Shown piece by piece: positions 1 through 8,340 of a stretch of DNA of 26,931 nt. The notes under the pieces are model-generated. The model was not told the origin of the DNA and ran no database searches. It was given only the letters and a program-made list of their open reading frames with translations. Made by a program: the position numbers and the translations under genes. Every line of letters begins with the position of its first letter. The stretch's first letter is position 1. The DNA comes from Actinomycetales bacterium Ga0077552 (GTDB taxonomy: Bacteria > Actinomycetota > Actinomycetes > Actinomycetales > Microbacteriaceae): NCBI GenBank assembly GCA_001464255.1, contig LNFD01000271.1, forward strand, positions 1-26,931. The letters run 5' to 3'.

Positions 1-2661
1 GAGCCGCAGCCCCGGAACGAGCCAGTCGAACCCCGCCGTGTCGAGCCGGGGCAACAGCGGAAGCGGCACGGTGACGGTGACGCCGTCGTCGGCGGCACCG
101 GGCTCGAAGCGGTATCCGACACTGAGCGTCTGATCGCCGAGCGTGAGCCGCGTCGGGTACGAACCATCGTCGGCCGGCAGTTGCTCCGCCTCGACGAGGT
201 CGTCGCGCGTGAGGGTGAGCGTGTCGGGATGCTGCTTCAGGGCACCCCGCCACCACCGCTCGAAGCGGCGCACGTCGGTGACATCCGCGGGGATGCGTTG
301 CTCGAAGAACTCCACGATGCGCTCGTCGTCGAGCAAGATGTCGCGGCGGCGACTGCGTTCTTCGAGCTGCTCAAGCTCGCGGCGCACGCGCGCGTTGTCG
401 CGCATAAAGGCGGTCAGGCGCTTGTCGAGTCGGGAGGTATCCCACTCGCCCTCGACAAGCGCGTGGCGAATGAACAGCTCGCGCGCGAGAGCCGGATCGA
501 TGCGGCTCAGTTGCGCGCGGCGGCGCGGGATGATCGGCACGCCGAACAGCGTGACCTTCTCGTCAACAACCGCGGCGCCCTGGCGCTTTTCCCAACGCGG
601 CTCGCTATGGGAACGCTTGGCGAGCTGGCCCGCGAGCGGCTCCGCCCACGCCGGGTCGATGACCGCAACCGTGCGCGCAAACAGCCGACTCGTCTCAACG
701 AGCTCGGCGGCCATGACGGCGTCGGGCTGCTTCTTCGCCAGCCCCGAGCCCGGGTAGAGCACGAAGCGGCGCTGGCGCGCGCCGAGGTAGTCGCGCTTCG
801 CGGCGTCTTTCAGGCCGATGTGGGAGAGGAGGCCGGAAAGGATGGCCTTGTGGATGAGGGTCGCATCGACAGCGTTCTCGCCGTCAGCCGCGTGCTTGCT
901 GACCCCCTTGGCCTGCCGGCGAATCTGCCGTTCGACGTCGGCCCACTCGCGAATGCGCAGGTAGTTGAGAAACTCGCCGCGCACCTCCTTGCGGAACTGA
1001 TTGCCGCTGAGTTCCTTCTGCCGCCGTTGCAGGTGGTTCCAAAGGTTGAGCAGCGTGATGAAGTCGCTCGTCGGGTCGCGGAACCGGTTGTGCAGCTGAT
1101 CGGCGCGCTCGCGCTTCTCGACCGGTCGTTCGCGCGGGTCTTGGATGCTCAGCCCCGCGACGATCGCGATGACCTCCCGCGCCACTCCGAGCTTCTGGGC
1201 TTCGACGACCATGCGCGCGTAGCGCGGGTCGAGCGGCAGCTGGGCGATCTCGCGGCCGACGCGGGTGATGCGGTTCGAGCCCGCGCCGGGCTCGATCGCG
1301 CCGAGCTCCCTCAGTAGATCGAGCCCGTCGGCGATGCCGCGCTTGTCGGGCGGCTGCAAGAAGGGGAACTGCTCGATGTCGCCGAGCCCGAGCGAGATCA
1401 TCTGCAGAATGACGGCGGCGAGGTTGGTGCGCAGAATCTCGGGGTCGGTGTACTCCGGCCGCTTCGTGTAGTCGAGCTCGCTGTAGAGGCGAATCGCGAT
1501 GCCGTCGCTCGTGCGCCCCGACCGGCCCGACCGCTGGTTGGCGCTCGCCTGCGAGATCGGCTCGATCGGCAGCCGCTGCACTTTCGAGCGCGCGCTGTAG
1601 CGGCTGATGCGCGCGGTTCCGGTGTCGACGACGTAGCGGATGCCCGGCACCGTGAGGCTCGTCTCGGCCACGTTGGTCGCGAGCACGATCCGTCTCCGGA
1701 TGCCCGCCGGCGCCCGCTCGAACACCCGGTGCTGCTCGGCCGCACTCAGTCGGCCGTACAGCGGAAGCACCTCGGTGCCCGCGCCGCGCGGCCCTTGGCG
1801 GGCGAGGTGCCCGGTGAGGGCATCCGCCGCATCGCGGATCTCGTTCTCGCCGCTGAAGAACACCAGCACGTCGCCGTCGCCCTCGCGGCCGAGCTCGTCG
1901 ACCGCGGCGATGACGCCCTCGATCATGTCGATCGCCTCGCCAGGGGTGCTCGGGCCGTCGGCCACGGTGTCAATGAACGCAGTGTCGTCGGGGTCGGTCA
2001 GGTTGTCGGTGTCAGCCCCGTCGGGGACGAGCGGCCGATAGCGGATCTCGACCGGGAAGGTGCGCCCGCTGACTTCGATGATCGGCGCGGGTGTGCCCTG
2101 CGCATCGGCGAAGTGCTTGGCGAAGCTCTCGGGGTCGATCGTGGCGGAGGTGATGATGAGCTTGAGCTCGGGGCGGCGGGGGAGCAGCTGCTTGAGGTAC
2201 CCGAGCAGGAAGTCGATGGTGAGGCTGCGCTCGTGCGCTTCGTCGATGATGATGGCGTCGTAGGCCCGCAGCTCGCGGTCGCCGCGGAGGGCGGCGAGCA
2301 GGATGCCGTCGGTCATGAGCGTGACGCGCGTGTTCTTGCTCACCTGGTCGGTGAAACGAACTGTGTAGCCGACGAGCCCGCCGAGCTCGGAGCCGAGCTC
2401 CTCGGCGACGCGCTCGGCGATCGTACGCGCGGCGATGCGGCGCGGCTGCGTGTGGGCGATGCTCTCGCGGCCCAGCTCGAGCAGGATCTTCGGCAGCTGC
2501 GTGGTCTTGCCCGACCCGGTCTCGCCGGCCACGATGACCACTTGGTTGTCGCGAATGGCGGCGGCGATGTCGTCCCGCCGCTGACTGACGGGCAGGTCTT
2601 CCGGGTAGGCGATCACCAGGCCCGGGATGCGGGGCTCGGGGTGATCGGCGTCGGCAGTCAT
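1..2661 (-). CDS. hrpA: ATP-dependent RNA helicase HrpA, DEAH box (partial, C-terminus outside window)
   Basis: Superfamily 2 RNA helicase thought to act on structured RNA and ribosomes in the cytoplasm. The reverse strand reads open for 887 codons from ATG 2661 to the window edge; complete family members are about 1300 aa, so about a third is missing. Visible in order: Walker A GETGSGKT (residues 46-53), DEAH (140-143), an SAT motif near residue 170 (IITSATID), the motif VI string QRSGRSGR, then the winged-helix/ratchet region and the start of the HrpA-specific C-terminal part (RFERWWR). The start is supported by the motif spacing and by TAGACT on the reverse strand (2676-2671), 9 nt before the ATG, giving a nearly leaderless transcript. 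It diverges from the ABC operon at 2750. HrpA and HrpB are related, but the length and C-terminal region favour HrpA. Confidence 0.93.
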   Translation of the reverse strand, partial: MTADADHPEPRIPGLVIAYPEDLPVSQRRDDIAAAIRDNQVVIVAGETGSGKTTQLPKILLELGRESIAHTQPRRIAARTIAERVAEELGSELGGLVGYTVRFTDQVSKNTRVTLMTDGILLAALRGDRELRAYDAIIIDEAHERSLTIDFLLGYLKQLLPRRPELKLIITSATIDPESFAKHFADAQGTPAPIIEVSGRTFPVEIRYRPLVPDGADTDNLTDPDDTAFIDTVADGPSTPGEAIDMIEGVIAAVDELGREGDGDVLVFFSGENEIRDAADALTGHLARQGPRGAGTEVLPLYGRLSAAEQHRVFERAPAGIRRRIVLATNVAETSLTVPGIRYVVDTGTARISRYSARSKVQRLPIEPISQASANQRSGRSGRTSDGIAIRLYSELDYTKRPEYTDPEILRTNLAAVILQMISLGLGDIEQFPFLQPPDKRGIADGLDLLRELGAIEPGAGSNRITRVGREIAQLPLDPRYARMVVEAQKLGVAREVIAIVAGLSIQDPRERPVEKRERADQLHNRFRDPTSDFITLLNLWNHLQRRQKELSGNQFRKEVRGEFLNYLRIREWADVERQIRRQAKGVSKHAADGENAVDATLIHKAILSGLLSHIGLKDAAKRDYLGARQRRFVLYPGSGLAKKQPDAVMAAELVETSRLFARTVAVIDPAWAEPLAGQLAKRSHSEPRWEKRQGAAVVDEKVTLFGVPIIPRRRAQLSRIDPALARELFIRHALVEGEWDTSRLDKRLTAFMRDNARVRRELEQLEERSRRRDILLDDERIVEFFEQRIPADVTDVRRFERWWRGALKQHPDTLTLTRDDLVEAEQLPADDGSYPTRLTLGDQTLSVGYRFEPGAADDGVTVTVPLPLLPRLDTAGFDWLVPGLRL

Positions 2662-2670
2662 CAGCCCTTC

Positions 2671-2676
2671 AGTCTA
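2671..2676 (-). promoter_or_regulatory. -10 box of hrpA
   Basis: TAGACT on the reverse strand lies 9 nt before the hrpA ATG. No convincing -35 is seen (CCGTAC at the expected position). The transcript would have only a 2-3 nt leader. Inferred by comparison with the other TAnnnT boxes in the window. Confidence 0.45.
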
Positions 2677-2714
2677 GAGCGGCGCCGCTTCCGGTACGGT
2701 GTCCGCAAACCTTC

Positions 2715-2743
2715 TTGACACGCAAACTGGTTTGCACTACAAA
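2715..2743 (+). promoter_or_regulatory. Leaderless promoter of the ABC operon
   Basis: A perfect -35 TTGACA (2715-2720) is followed after 17 nt by TACAAA (2738-2743). The ATG at 2750 begins 6 nt after the -10, so transcription should start on or next to the A of the start codon. No ribosome binding site precedes this ATG, which agrees with a leaderless mRNA. Confidence 0.7.
2722..2735 (+). promoter_or_regulatory. Palindromic operator between -35 and -10
   Basis: GCAAACTGGTTTGC is a perfect 6-bp inverted repeat with a 2-nt centre that fills most of the 17-nt promoter spacer. A third half-site, GCAAAC, lies at 2705-2710, 17 nt upstream of the first and on the same strand. A protein bound here would block RNA polymerase. 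The winged-helix regulator encoded as second gene of the operon (3406-3702) is the obvious candidate; that link is inference. Confidence 0.6.
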
Positions 2744-2749
2744 GTACTC

Positions 2750-3409
2750 ATGACCGACCAGCACACCGACCCGGACCTCGACGAGGCGCCCCCGAGCGCC
2801 GATGAGGCTCTCGCACTCATCCGCCAGCAGCAGACCGCGCTCGAGCGCGACCAGTTGAGCGGCATCCCTTGGATGCTGGGGGTGTGGGGCGTCGCCTGGT
2901 CGGTGGGGTTCCTCGCCCTCTGGTCGGGGTACGACGGCGGCAACCCGTGGTTCCGCATCCCGTTGCCGATCGCCGCCATCGTCTTCGCCGCGCTGCTCAT
3001 CGGCTCGGCCGTCGTCTCGGCGGTCATCGGCATGCGCCTCAACCGCGGCGTGCGGGGGCCCTCGAACTTCTCGGGCGCCGTGTACGGCATCGCCTGGCCG
3101 ATCGTCGCCCTGAGTGCGTACCTGATCGGCGTCGCACTGGCCGTGAACGGGATGGATCGCACGATGCAGAGCCTCTTCTTCCCGGCGATCTACGCCCTCG
3201 TCGCCGGGTGCATGTACATCATGGGCGCCGCGATCTGGCGGTCGATCGACCAGCTCGTGCTGGGGATCATCCTCATCGTCGCCGGAACGGTCGCCCCGTT
3301 CTTCGGAGCCCCGACCAACAACCTCGTCATGGCGCTCGTCGGCGGTGGGGCGCTGCTGATCTCCGGCCTCGTCATGCATCTGAACCTGCGGCGGAGGCGA
3401 CGAGCGTGA
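2750..3409 (+). CDS. Polytopic membrane protein, first gene of an ABC operon
   Basis: A 219-aa protein with a short acidic N-terminus (to about residue 38), then roughly six hydrophobic segments, and a basic Arg-rich C-terminal end (LNLRRRRRA). I do not recognise a named function. Small membrane proteins of this kind commonly precede a winged-helix regulator and an ABC exporter in actinobacteria. The start is ATG 2750 because it sits 6 nt after a -10 box; an in-frame upstream codon at 2699 would place coding sequence over the promoter. Its stop overlaps the next start (GTGA, 3406-3409), so the genes are translationally coupled. It may be an accessory or sensing subunit of the transporter. Confidence 0.8.
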   Translation: MTDQHTDPDLDEAPPSADEALALIRQQQTALERDQLSGIPWMLGVWGVAWSVGFLALWSGYDGGNPWFRIPLPIAAIVFAALLIGSAVVSAVIGMRLNRGVRGPSNFSGAVYGIAWPIVALSAYLIGVALAVNGMDRTMQSLFFPAIYALVAGCMYIMGAAIWRSIDQLVLGIILIVAGTVAPFFGAPTNNLVMALVGGGALLISGLVMHLNLRRRRRA

Positions 3410-3698
3410 CCGAGCTCGACCCGGTCATCCACGCGGCGGCACGACTGCGCATCACGGCGACGCTCGCGGGCCTCACCGAGGGCGACCGCATCACCTTCCC
3501 GCGGCTGCAAGAGCTGCTCGACATGACGGCGGGCAACCTCTCGACCCACTTGCGCAAGCTCGAAGACGCCGAGTACGTCGTCGTCGAGAAGACCCACCAA
3601 GGGCGCACGCCGACCACGTTCGTCAGCCTCACCCGCCGCGGCCGCCGCGCCTTCGAGGACTACACCGAGACCCTTCGACACCTTCTAGGAGAGAAGTC

Positions 3699-3702
<4 letters not shown>
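3406..3702 (+). CDS. Small winged-helix transcriptional regulator (ArsR/MarR-like fold)
   Basis: A 98-aa protein that is nearly all DNA-binding domain. The recognition helix region is about residues 33-55 (LQELLDMTAGNLSTHLRKLE) and the beta wing about 56-75 (VVVEKTHQGRTPTTFVSLT), followed by a dimerisation-type helix (RRAFEDYTETLRHLL). This layout matches the stand-alone winged-helix proteins that repress adjacent ABC exporter operons. The GTG start overlaps the upstream stop, and its own stop overlaps the ATPase start (ATGA, 3699-3702). There is no separate ligand-binding domain. It likely binds the GCAAAC/GTTTGC operator at 2722-2735 and controls its own operon (inference). Confidence 0.85.
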
Positions 3703-4600
<898 letters not shown>

Positions 4601-4604
<4 letters not shown>

Positions 4605-5398
4605 CCGCCACGACCCTCGACACCTCTGCCGGCGCGGCGCGCACGGTGCCCGCGCTGCCCCTGTACGCGATGCACGTGCGCATGCTCGTGCTCGAGACGC
4701 TGCGCGTGCCGATCGCCGTCATCGGCACGATGGTGTTCCCCGCGCTCAGCCTGCTCTTCTTCGTCGTGCCGAACCGCGGCGTGGCCGACGACCCGGTCTT
4801 CGCGACGCAGGCCGTCGTGTCGCTCTCGGTGTTCGCCGTCATGGTGAGCGCGCTGTTCAACCTCGGGCTGACGATCGCCGAGAATCGCGAGAAGCCGTGG
4901 GATCCGTACCTGCGCAGCCTGCCGCTGCCCGCCGCGGTGCGCATCTCGGCGCAGCTCACCGCCACGGCCATGCTGAGCTTCCTCTCGCTCGTGCCGGTAC
5001 TCATCGTCGGCGCGCTCGCGACCGAGGCGACCGTCTCGGTGCTGGGCCTCATCGCCGGCCTCGCGGTGCTCGCGCTCACGAGCATCCCGTTCCTGCTGCT
5101 CGGGGCGTCGATCGGCTACGCGTTCTCATCGAAGGCGGCGATCGCGATCATCCAGGTCGGCATGTTCGGCTTCGCCTTCGGAGGGGGGCTCTTCTTCCCC
5201 CCGCAGTTCTTCCCCGAGTGGCTTGAGACGCTCTCGCGGTTCTTCCCATCGCGGCACGCCCGCGAGCTGACGCTCGCCGCCGTCGAGGGGACCACCCCCG
5301 AACTGTGGATGCTCGCCGGCGCCCTCGCCTGGACCCTCGCCACCGCGGCGCTCGCCGTCTGGTTGTACCGCCGCGACGAGGGTCGCCGCTACCGCTGA
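4601..5398 (+). CDS. ABC-2 type transporter permease
   Basis: A 265-aa integral membrane protein with about six hydrophobic segments and the ABC-2 exporter layout: an N-terminal TM near residues 30-55, a second near 70-95, a paired TM segment at about 125-175, and a cytoplasmic-face motif ending FFPPQFFPEWLETLSRFFPSRHARELTLAA. That short stretch before the last TM is typical of the family. Together with the ATPase at 3699-4604, whose stop it overlaps by ATGA, it should form an exporter of two permeases and two ATPases. A hairpin follows the stop at 5401-5430. Exported substrate unknown. Confidence 0.92.
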
Positions 5399-5400
5399 GC

Positions 5401-5430
5401 CGCGGGGCGCTCCATCCCGGAAACCCCGCG
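5401..5430 (+). terminator. Hairpin after the ABC operon, possible terminator
   Basis: CGCGGGG (5401-5407) and CCCCGCG (5424-5430) form a perfect 7-bp GC stem with a 16-nt loop, starting 2 nt after the permease stop. There is no T-run after it, so it is not a classical intrinsic terminator. T-less hairpins at gene ends are common in high-GC actinobacteria. Confidence 0.4.
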
Positions 5431-5508
5431 AACGCTGCGCGCACGATCAGGTCCTCGACCGCGGCGACTGCGGCGACTGAGGCGATCCGCACAGACGATG
5501 TGTTCCCG

Positions 5509-5532
5509 TTGTCACATGACAAAGGCGACACA
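5509..5532 (+). repeat. Palindromic 24-nt element, copy A
   Basis: Begins with the inverted repeat TGTCA-CA-TGACA and ends in GGCGACACA. It matches copy B (5641-5664) at 19 of 24 positions, 132 nt away. A GTG codon follows 5 nt later (5538) and opens a 37-codon frame to 5651 that I do not recognise. It is probably an operator for the ArsR-type regulator or the promoter relic of a lost gene. Confidence 0.55.
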
Positions 5533-5537
5533 TGCGC

Positions 5538-5651
5538 GTGACCGCAAAACCCGTAGCGGTCGGGGAGCTTCACGTCCGGGTCCGACTCCTCCTCAGTCGG
5601 GTATCCGACCAGGGAGTCAGCGGGTGGAGGCGTGACCGTCGTGTCACGTGA
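5538..5651 (+). CDS. Possible 37-aa open frame between the two repeat copies
   Basis: A GTG-initiated frame running VTAKPVAVGELHV... to a TGA that lies inside repeat copy B. It uses some rarer codons (AAA, GTA, CTT) and resembles nothing I know. It has no ribosome binding site. It is reported because each of the two repeat copies is followed closely by a GTG; it may be the remnant of a displaced gene or simply non-coding leader. A small stem-loop (CCGACT 5582-5587 with AGTCGG 5595-5600) lies within it. Confidence 0.15.
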   Translation: MTAKPVAVGELHVRVRLLLSRVSDQGVSGWRRDRRVT

Positions 5652-5664
5652 CGCCGGCGACACA
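5641..5664 (+). repeat. Palindromic 24-nt element, copy B, at the arsR-type gene start
   Basis: Contains the perfect palindrome GTCACGTGAC (5643-5652) and also outer arms GTGTC (5641-5645) and GACAC (5659-5663). It ends 8 nt before the GTG start of the ArsR-type gene. The -10 of that gene would overlap its right end (CACACT 5661-5666, 6 nt before the GTG). This position suits an autoregulatory operator. Confidence 0.55.
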
Positions 5665-5672
5665 CTGTCCTC

Positions 5673-6071
5673 GTGGAACTGTTCTTCCAGCTCGGGCACC
5701 CGGTGCGGTGGCGAATCGTCGAGATTCTCAGTGCGGGTCCGCACACTGCGGGCGAGATCGCCGAGGCGATCTACGCAGACATGCGTGTCGAGCGCACGGT
5801 CGTGTCGCATCAATTGCGCCGGCTGCTCAACGCTGAGGTGATCAGAGTTCGCCGCGACTGGTCGAACCGCATCTACCGACTCGACCCGCGTCTGACCGGT
5901 TTGCTTCGCCGGATCGCCGAGGGCCTCGACGCCCATGCTGTTGGTGGCTACTACGACGACATCGTGCTCCACGCGGAAGCTGTCGCAGGGACCGATGACG
6001 CTGAGTCGGCGCTCGATCCCGTACCGAATTGCTGGTGTATGCAGAAAGTCAAGAATCGGCATCACATCTAG
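5673..6071 (+). CDS. ArsR-family transcriptional regulator with C-terminal Cys-x-Cys
   Basis: A 132-aa protein. Residues 1-75 are a winged helix of ArsR/HTH_20 type: an opening FFQLGHPVRWRIVEILSAG, a recognition region around 40-53 (VERTVVSHQLRRLLNAE) and a wing (IRVRRDWSNRIYRLDP). The C-terminal tail contains its only cysteines (C120 and C122, NCWC) and ends KVKNRHHI, a plausible metal or redox site (inference). GTG 5673 is the first start after an in-frame TGA at 5649-5651. No transporter or enzyme is adjacent, so its target is unclear; repeat copies at 5509 and 5641 are likely binding sites. Codons such as AGA, TTG, CAT, CAA and AAT are more frequent than in neighbours, a sign of transfer. 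Confidence 0.8.
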   Translation: MELFFQLGHPVRWRIVEILSAGPHTAGEIAEAIYADMRVERTVVSHQLRRLLNAEVIRVRRDWSNRIYRLDPRLTGLLRRIAEGLDAHAVGGYYDDIVLHAEAVAGTDDAESALDPVPNCWCMQKVKNRHHI

Positions 6072-6082
6072 CGACAAGTCCA

Positions 6083-6100
6083 CTCAATGTATACATTGAG
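6083..6100 (+). promoter_or_regulatory. Perfect 18-bp palindromic operator of the prp operon
   Basis: CTCAATGTATACATTGAG is a perfect palindrome. Its core TGTATACA fits the GntR/FadR-type operator pattern. It ends 3 nt before the gntR ATG and covers the probable -10 (TACATT, 6092-6097, 6 nt before the ATG). Bound regulator would exclude RNA polymerase, implying autorepression of the whole gntR-prpDBC operon (inference). Confidence 0.8.
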
Positions 6101-6103
6101 GGC

Positions 6104-6832
6104 ATGGCGATCGAGAGCGTGGCGCGTGCGGGCGTTCCCGCAGGCCTGCGCACGGCCGCCGATCGCGCGTTCGACGCTCTCCGGGCTGCGATCGTCGAGG
6201 GCGAGCTCGCACCGGGCGCTGCGCTGACCGAGGTCGAGCAGGCCAGCCGACTGGGGGTCAGCCGCACCCCCGTGCGCGAGGCCTTCGCCCGCCTCATCGC
6301 CGCCGGGCTCGCCACCGAGCGCGGACCCCGCACCCTCGTCGTGAGCGAAATCGAACCCGACGACGTCACCGCCCTCTTCGAACTGCGCACCGCCCTCGAC
6401 GAGCAGGCCGCGCGCCTCGCCGCCCGCCGGGCGAGCACCGACGAGAGCAGCGCGCGTTTTGCCGAGCTCGCCGCCCGCTTTGCCGCTGTCGACGCCGTGG
6501 GCCTGAGCGCCGACGACCCGCAGCGCCACGACTACTACGCCCTCGTCGCCGAGTTCGACGCTGCGCTCGACGAGAGCCTGAGCGGCAGCCCCTACCTCGC
6601 GACGGCGATCCAGAGCACGCGCGTGCACCTCGCGCGCGTTCGCCGCCTCGCCCGCGACGACGACGACCGCCTGGCGCGCAGCGCCGCCGAGCACGGCTCC
6701 ATCGCCCGCGCCATCGCCGACGGCGACCCCGAACGCGCGGCCGCCGCGACCCGGCTGCACCTGCACGAAGCCCTCACGAGCATCCACGCCCACCTGCCGC
6801 GCAGCGGCGACGACACGAAAGAGCGACCATGA
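6104..6832 (+). CDS. GntR-family (FCD/FadR subgroup) regulator of propionate catabolism
   Basis: A 242-aa regulator. The N-terminal winged helix spans about residues 18-85 with the signature region GELAPGAALTEVEQASRLGV then SRTPVREAFARL. The FCD effector domain follows (FELRTALDEQAARLAA), with likely metal ligands Asp in EFDAAL, His in EHGSIARAI and His in RLHLHEAL. ATG 6104 is chosen because it follows the palindrome and -10 at leaderless spacing; the frame extends upstream to 6029 but that would run through the arsR-type gene and the operator. The stop overlaps prpD by ATGA. Its place at the head of prpDBC indicates control of the 2-methylcitrate cycle; the effector is probably a pathway intermediate, which is not visible from sequence. 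Confidence 0.9.
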   Translation: MAIESVARAGVPAGLRTAADRAFDALRAAIVEGELAPGAALTEVEQASRLGVSRTPVREAFARLIAAGLATERGPRTLVVSEIEPDDVTALFELRTALDEQAARLAARRASTDESSARFAELAARFAAVDAVGLSADDPQRHDYYALVAEFDAALDESLSGSPYLATAIQSTRVHLARVRRLARDDDDRLARSAAEHGSIARAIADGDPERAAAATRLHLHEALTSIHAHLPRSGDDTKERP

Positions 6833-8340
6833 CGACCACCCACACCGTGCGCACCTACAAGAGCAGCGAGCCCCTCGCCGCCGCCGACCAGCTCGCCGGC
6901 AAGCTCGCGGCGCTCGCCGCCGAGCAAGACCGACCCCTCGACCAGCAGGCCGTCGACATGGTCATCAACCGCGTCATCGACAACGCCGCCGTCGCCGTCG
7001 CGAGCCTCGACCGCGCTCCGGTCATCAGCGCGCGGGGGCAGGCCGAAGCCCACCCGTACACGCCCGGCGCGACCGTGTTCGGCACGCCCGCCGACACCCG
7101 CTACAGCCCCGAGTGGGCCGCCTGGGCCAACGGGGTCGCGGTGCGCGAGCTCGACTACCACGACACCTTCCTCGCCGCCGACTACTCGCACCCCGGCGAC
7201 AACATCCCGCCGATCCTCGCCGTCGCCCAGCACACCGGCGCCGACGGGGCGCAGCTGCTCAAGGGGCTGCTCACCGGCTACGAGATCCAGATCGACCTCG
7301 TGCGCGCCATCTGCCTGCACGAACACAAGATCGACCACGTCGCCCACCTCGGGCCCAGCGCCGCCGCCGGCATCGGCACGCTGCTGGGCCTCGACCAGGC
7401 CACGATCTTCCAGGCCATCGGCCAAGCGCTCCACACCACGACCGCCACGCGCCAGTCGCGCAAGGGCGAGATCTCCACGTGGAAGGCGCACGCCCCCGCC
7501 TTCGCCGGCAAGATGGCCGTCGAGGCCGTCGACCGGGCGATGCGCGGCCAGACCAGCCCGAGCCCCATCTACGAGGGCGAAGACGGATTCATCGCGTGGC
7601 TGCTGAGCGGCCCGGATGCTCGCTACGAGGTCCCACTGCCCGACAGCGGCGAACCGCTCACGGGCATCCTCGACAGCTACACGAAGGAGCACTCCGCCGA
7701 GTACCAAGCGCAAGCGTGGATCGACCTCGCGCGCCGCCTCGGCACCGAGCGCCCCGAGCTGCGCGACCCCGCCACCATCGCGCGCATCGTGCTGCACACG
7801 AGCCACCACACGCACTACGTCATCGGCTCGGGAGCCAACGACCCGCAGAAGTACGACCCCACCGCGAGCCGCGAGACCCTCGACCACTCGATCCCGTACA
7901 TCGTCGCCGTCGCGCTGCAAGACGGGCGCTGGCACCACGTCGACTCGTACGCCCCCGAGCGGGCGGCCCGCCCCGACACGGTCGCGCTGTGGCAGAAGAT
8001 CACGACGACAGAAGACGCCGAGTGGACCCGCCGCTACCACTCGCTCGACCTGAGCGAGAAGGCCTTCGGCGGCCGCATCGAGATCGAGCTGACCGACGGC
8101 ACGCGCGTCGTCGACGAGATCGCTGTCGCCGACGCGCACCCCCTGGGCGCGCGGCCCTTCGGTCGCGCCGAGTACGTGGGCAAGTTCCGGATGCTCGCGG
8201 AGGGCATCCTGAGCCCCGACGAGATCGACCGCTTCCTCGATGTCGCCCAACGCCTGCCCGAGCTCAGCCCGGCCGAGCTCGGCGGCCTCACCGTGACGGC
8301 CGCCCGGCCGCTGACCGCTGCCCCGAAGGGACTCTACTGA
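6829..8340 (+). CDS. prpD: 2-methylcitrate dehydratase
   Basis: A 503-aa MmgE/PrpD family enzyme, full length for PrpD. It dehydrates 2-methylcitrate to 2-methylaconitate in propionyl-CoA catabolism, in the cytoplasm. Recognisable stretches: N-terminal VDMVINRVIDNAAVAVASL, the segment VRELDYHDTFLAADYSHPGDN (residues about 105-125), the helical core AAAGIGTLLGLDQATIFQAIG, RQSRKGEISTWKAHAPAFAG (about 205-224) and the C-terminal domain with VALQDGRWHHVDSY. The ATG overlaps the gntR stop and its stop overlaps the prpB start (TGATG at 8338-8342), so gntR, prpD and prpB are tightly coupled. Confidence 0.95.
   Translation: MTTTHTVRTYKSSEPLAAADQLAGKLAALAAEQDRPLDQQAVDMVINRVIDNAAVAVASLDRAPVISARGQAEAHPYTPGATVFGTPADTRYSPEWAAWANGVAVRELDYHDTFLAADYSHPGDNIPPILAVAQHTGADGAQLLKGLLTGYEIQIDLVRAICLHEHKIDHVAHLGPSAAAGIGTLLGLDQATIFQAIGQALHTTTATRQSRKGEISTWKAHAPAFAGKMAVEAVDRAMRGQTSPSPIYEGEDGFIAWLLSGPDARYEVPLPDSGEPLTGILDSYTKEHSAEYQAQAWIDLARRLGTERPELRDPATIARIVLHTSHHTHYVIGSGANDPQKYDPTASRETLDHSIPYIVAVALQDGRWHHVDSYAPERAARPDTVALWQKITTTEDAEWTRRYHSLDLSEKAFGGRIEIELTDGTRVVDEIAVADAHPLGARPFGRAEYVGKFRMLAEGILSPDEIDRFLDVAQRLPELSPAELGGLTVTAARPLTAAPKGLY

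Noticed and set aside
181..1317. A 378-codon plus-strand frame opposite hrpA
   Set aside because: Antisense to intact HrpA motifs; no family resemblance and no start signals.
6592..8250. A 552-codon open frame on the minus strand opposite prpD and gntR
   Set aside because: It is the antisense shadow of high-GC coding sequence: composition is Gly/Val/Ala/Arg-rich without domains, while prpD on the plus strand is unmistakable.
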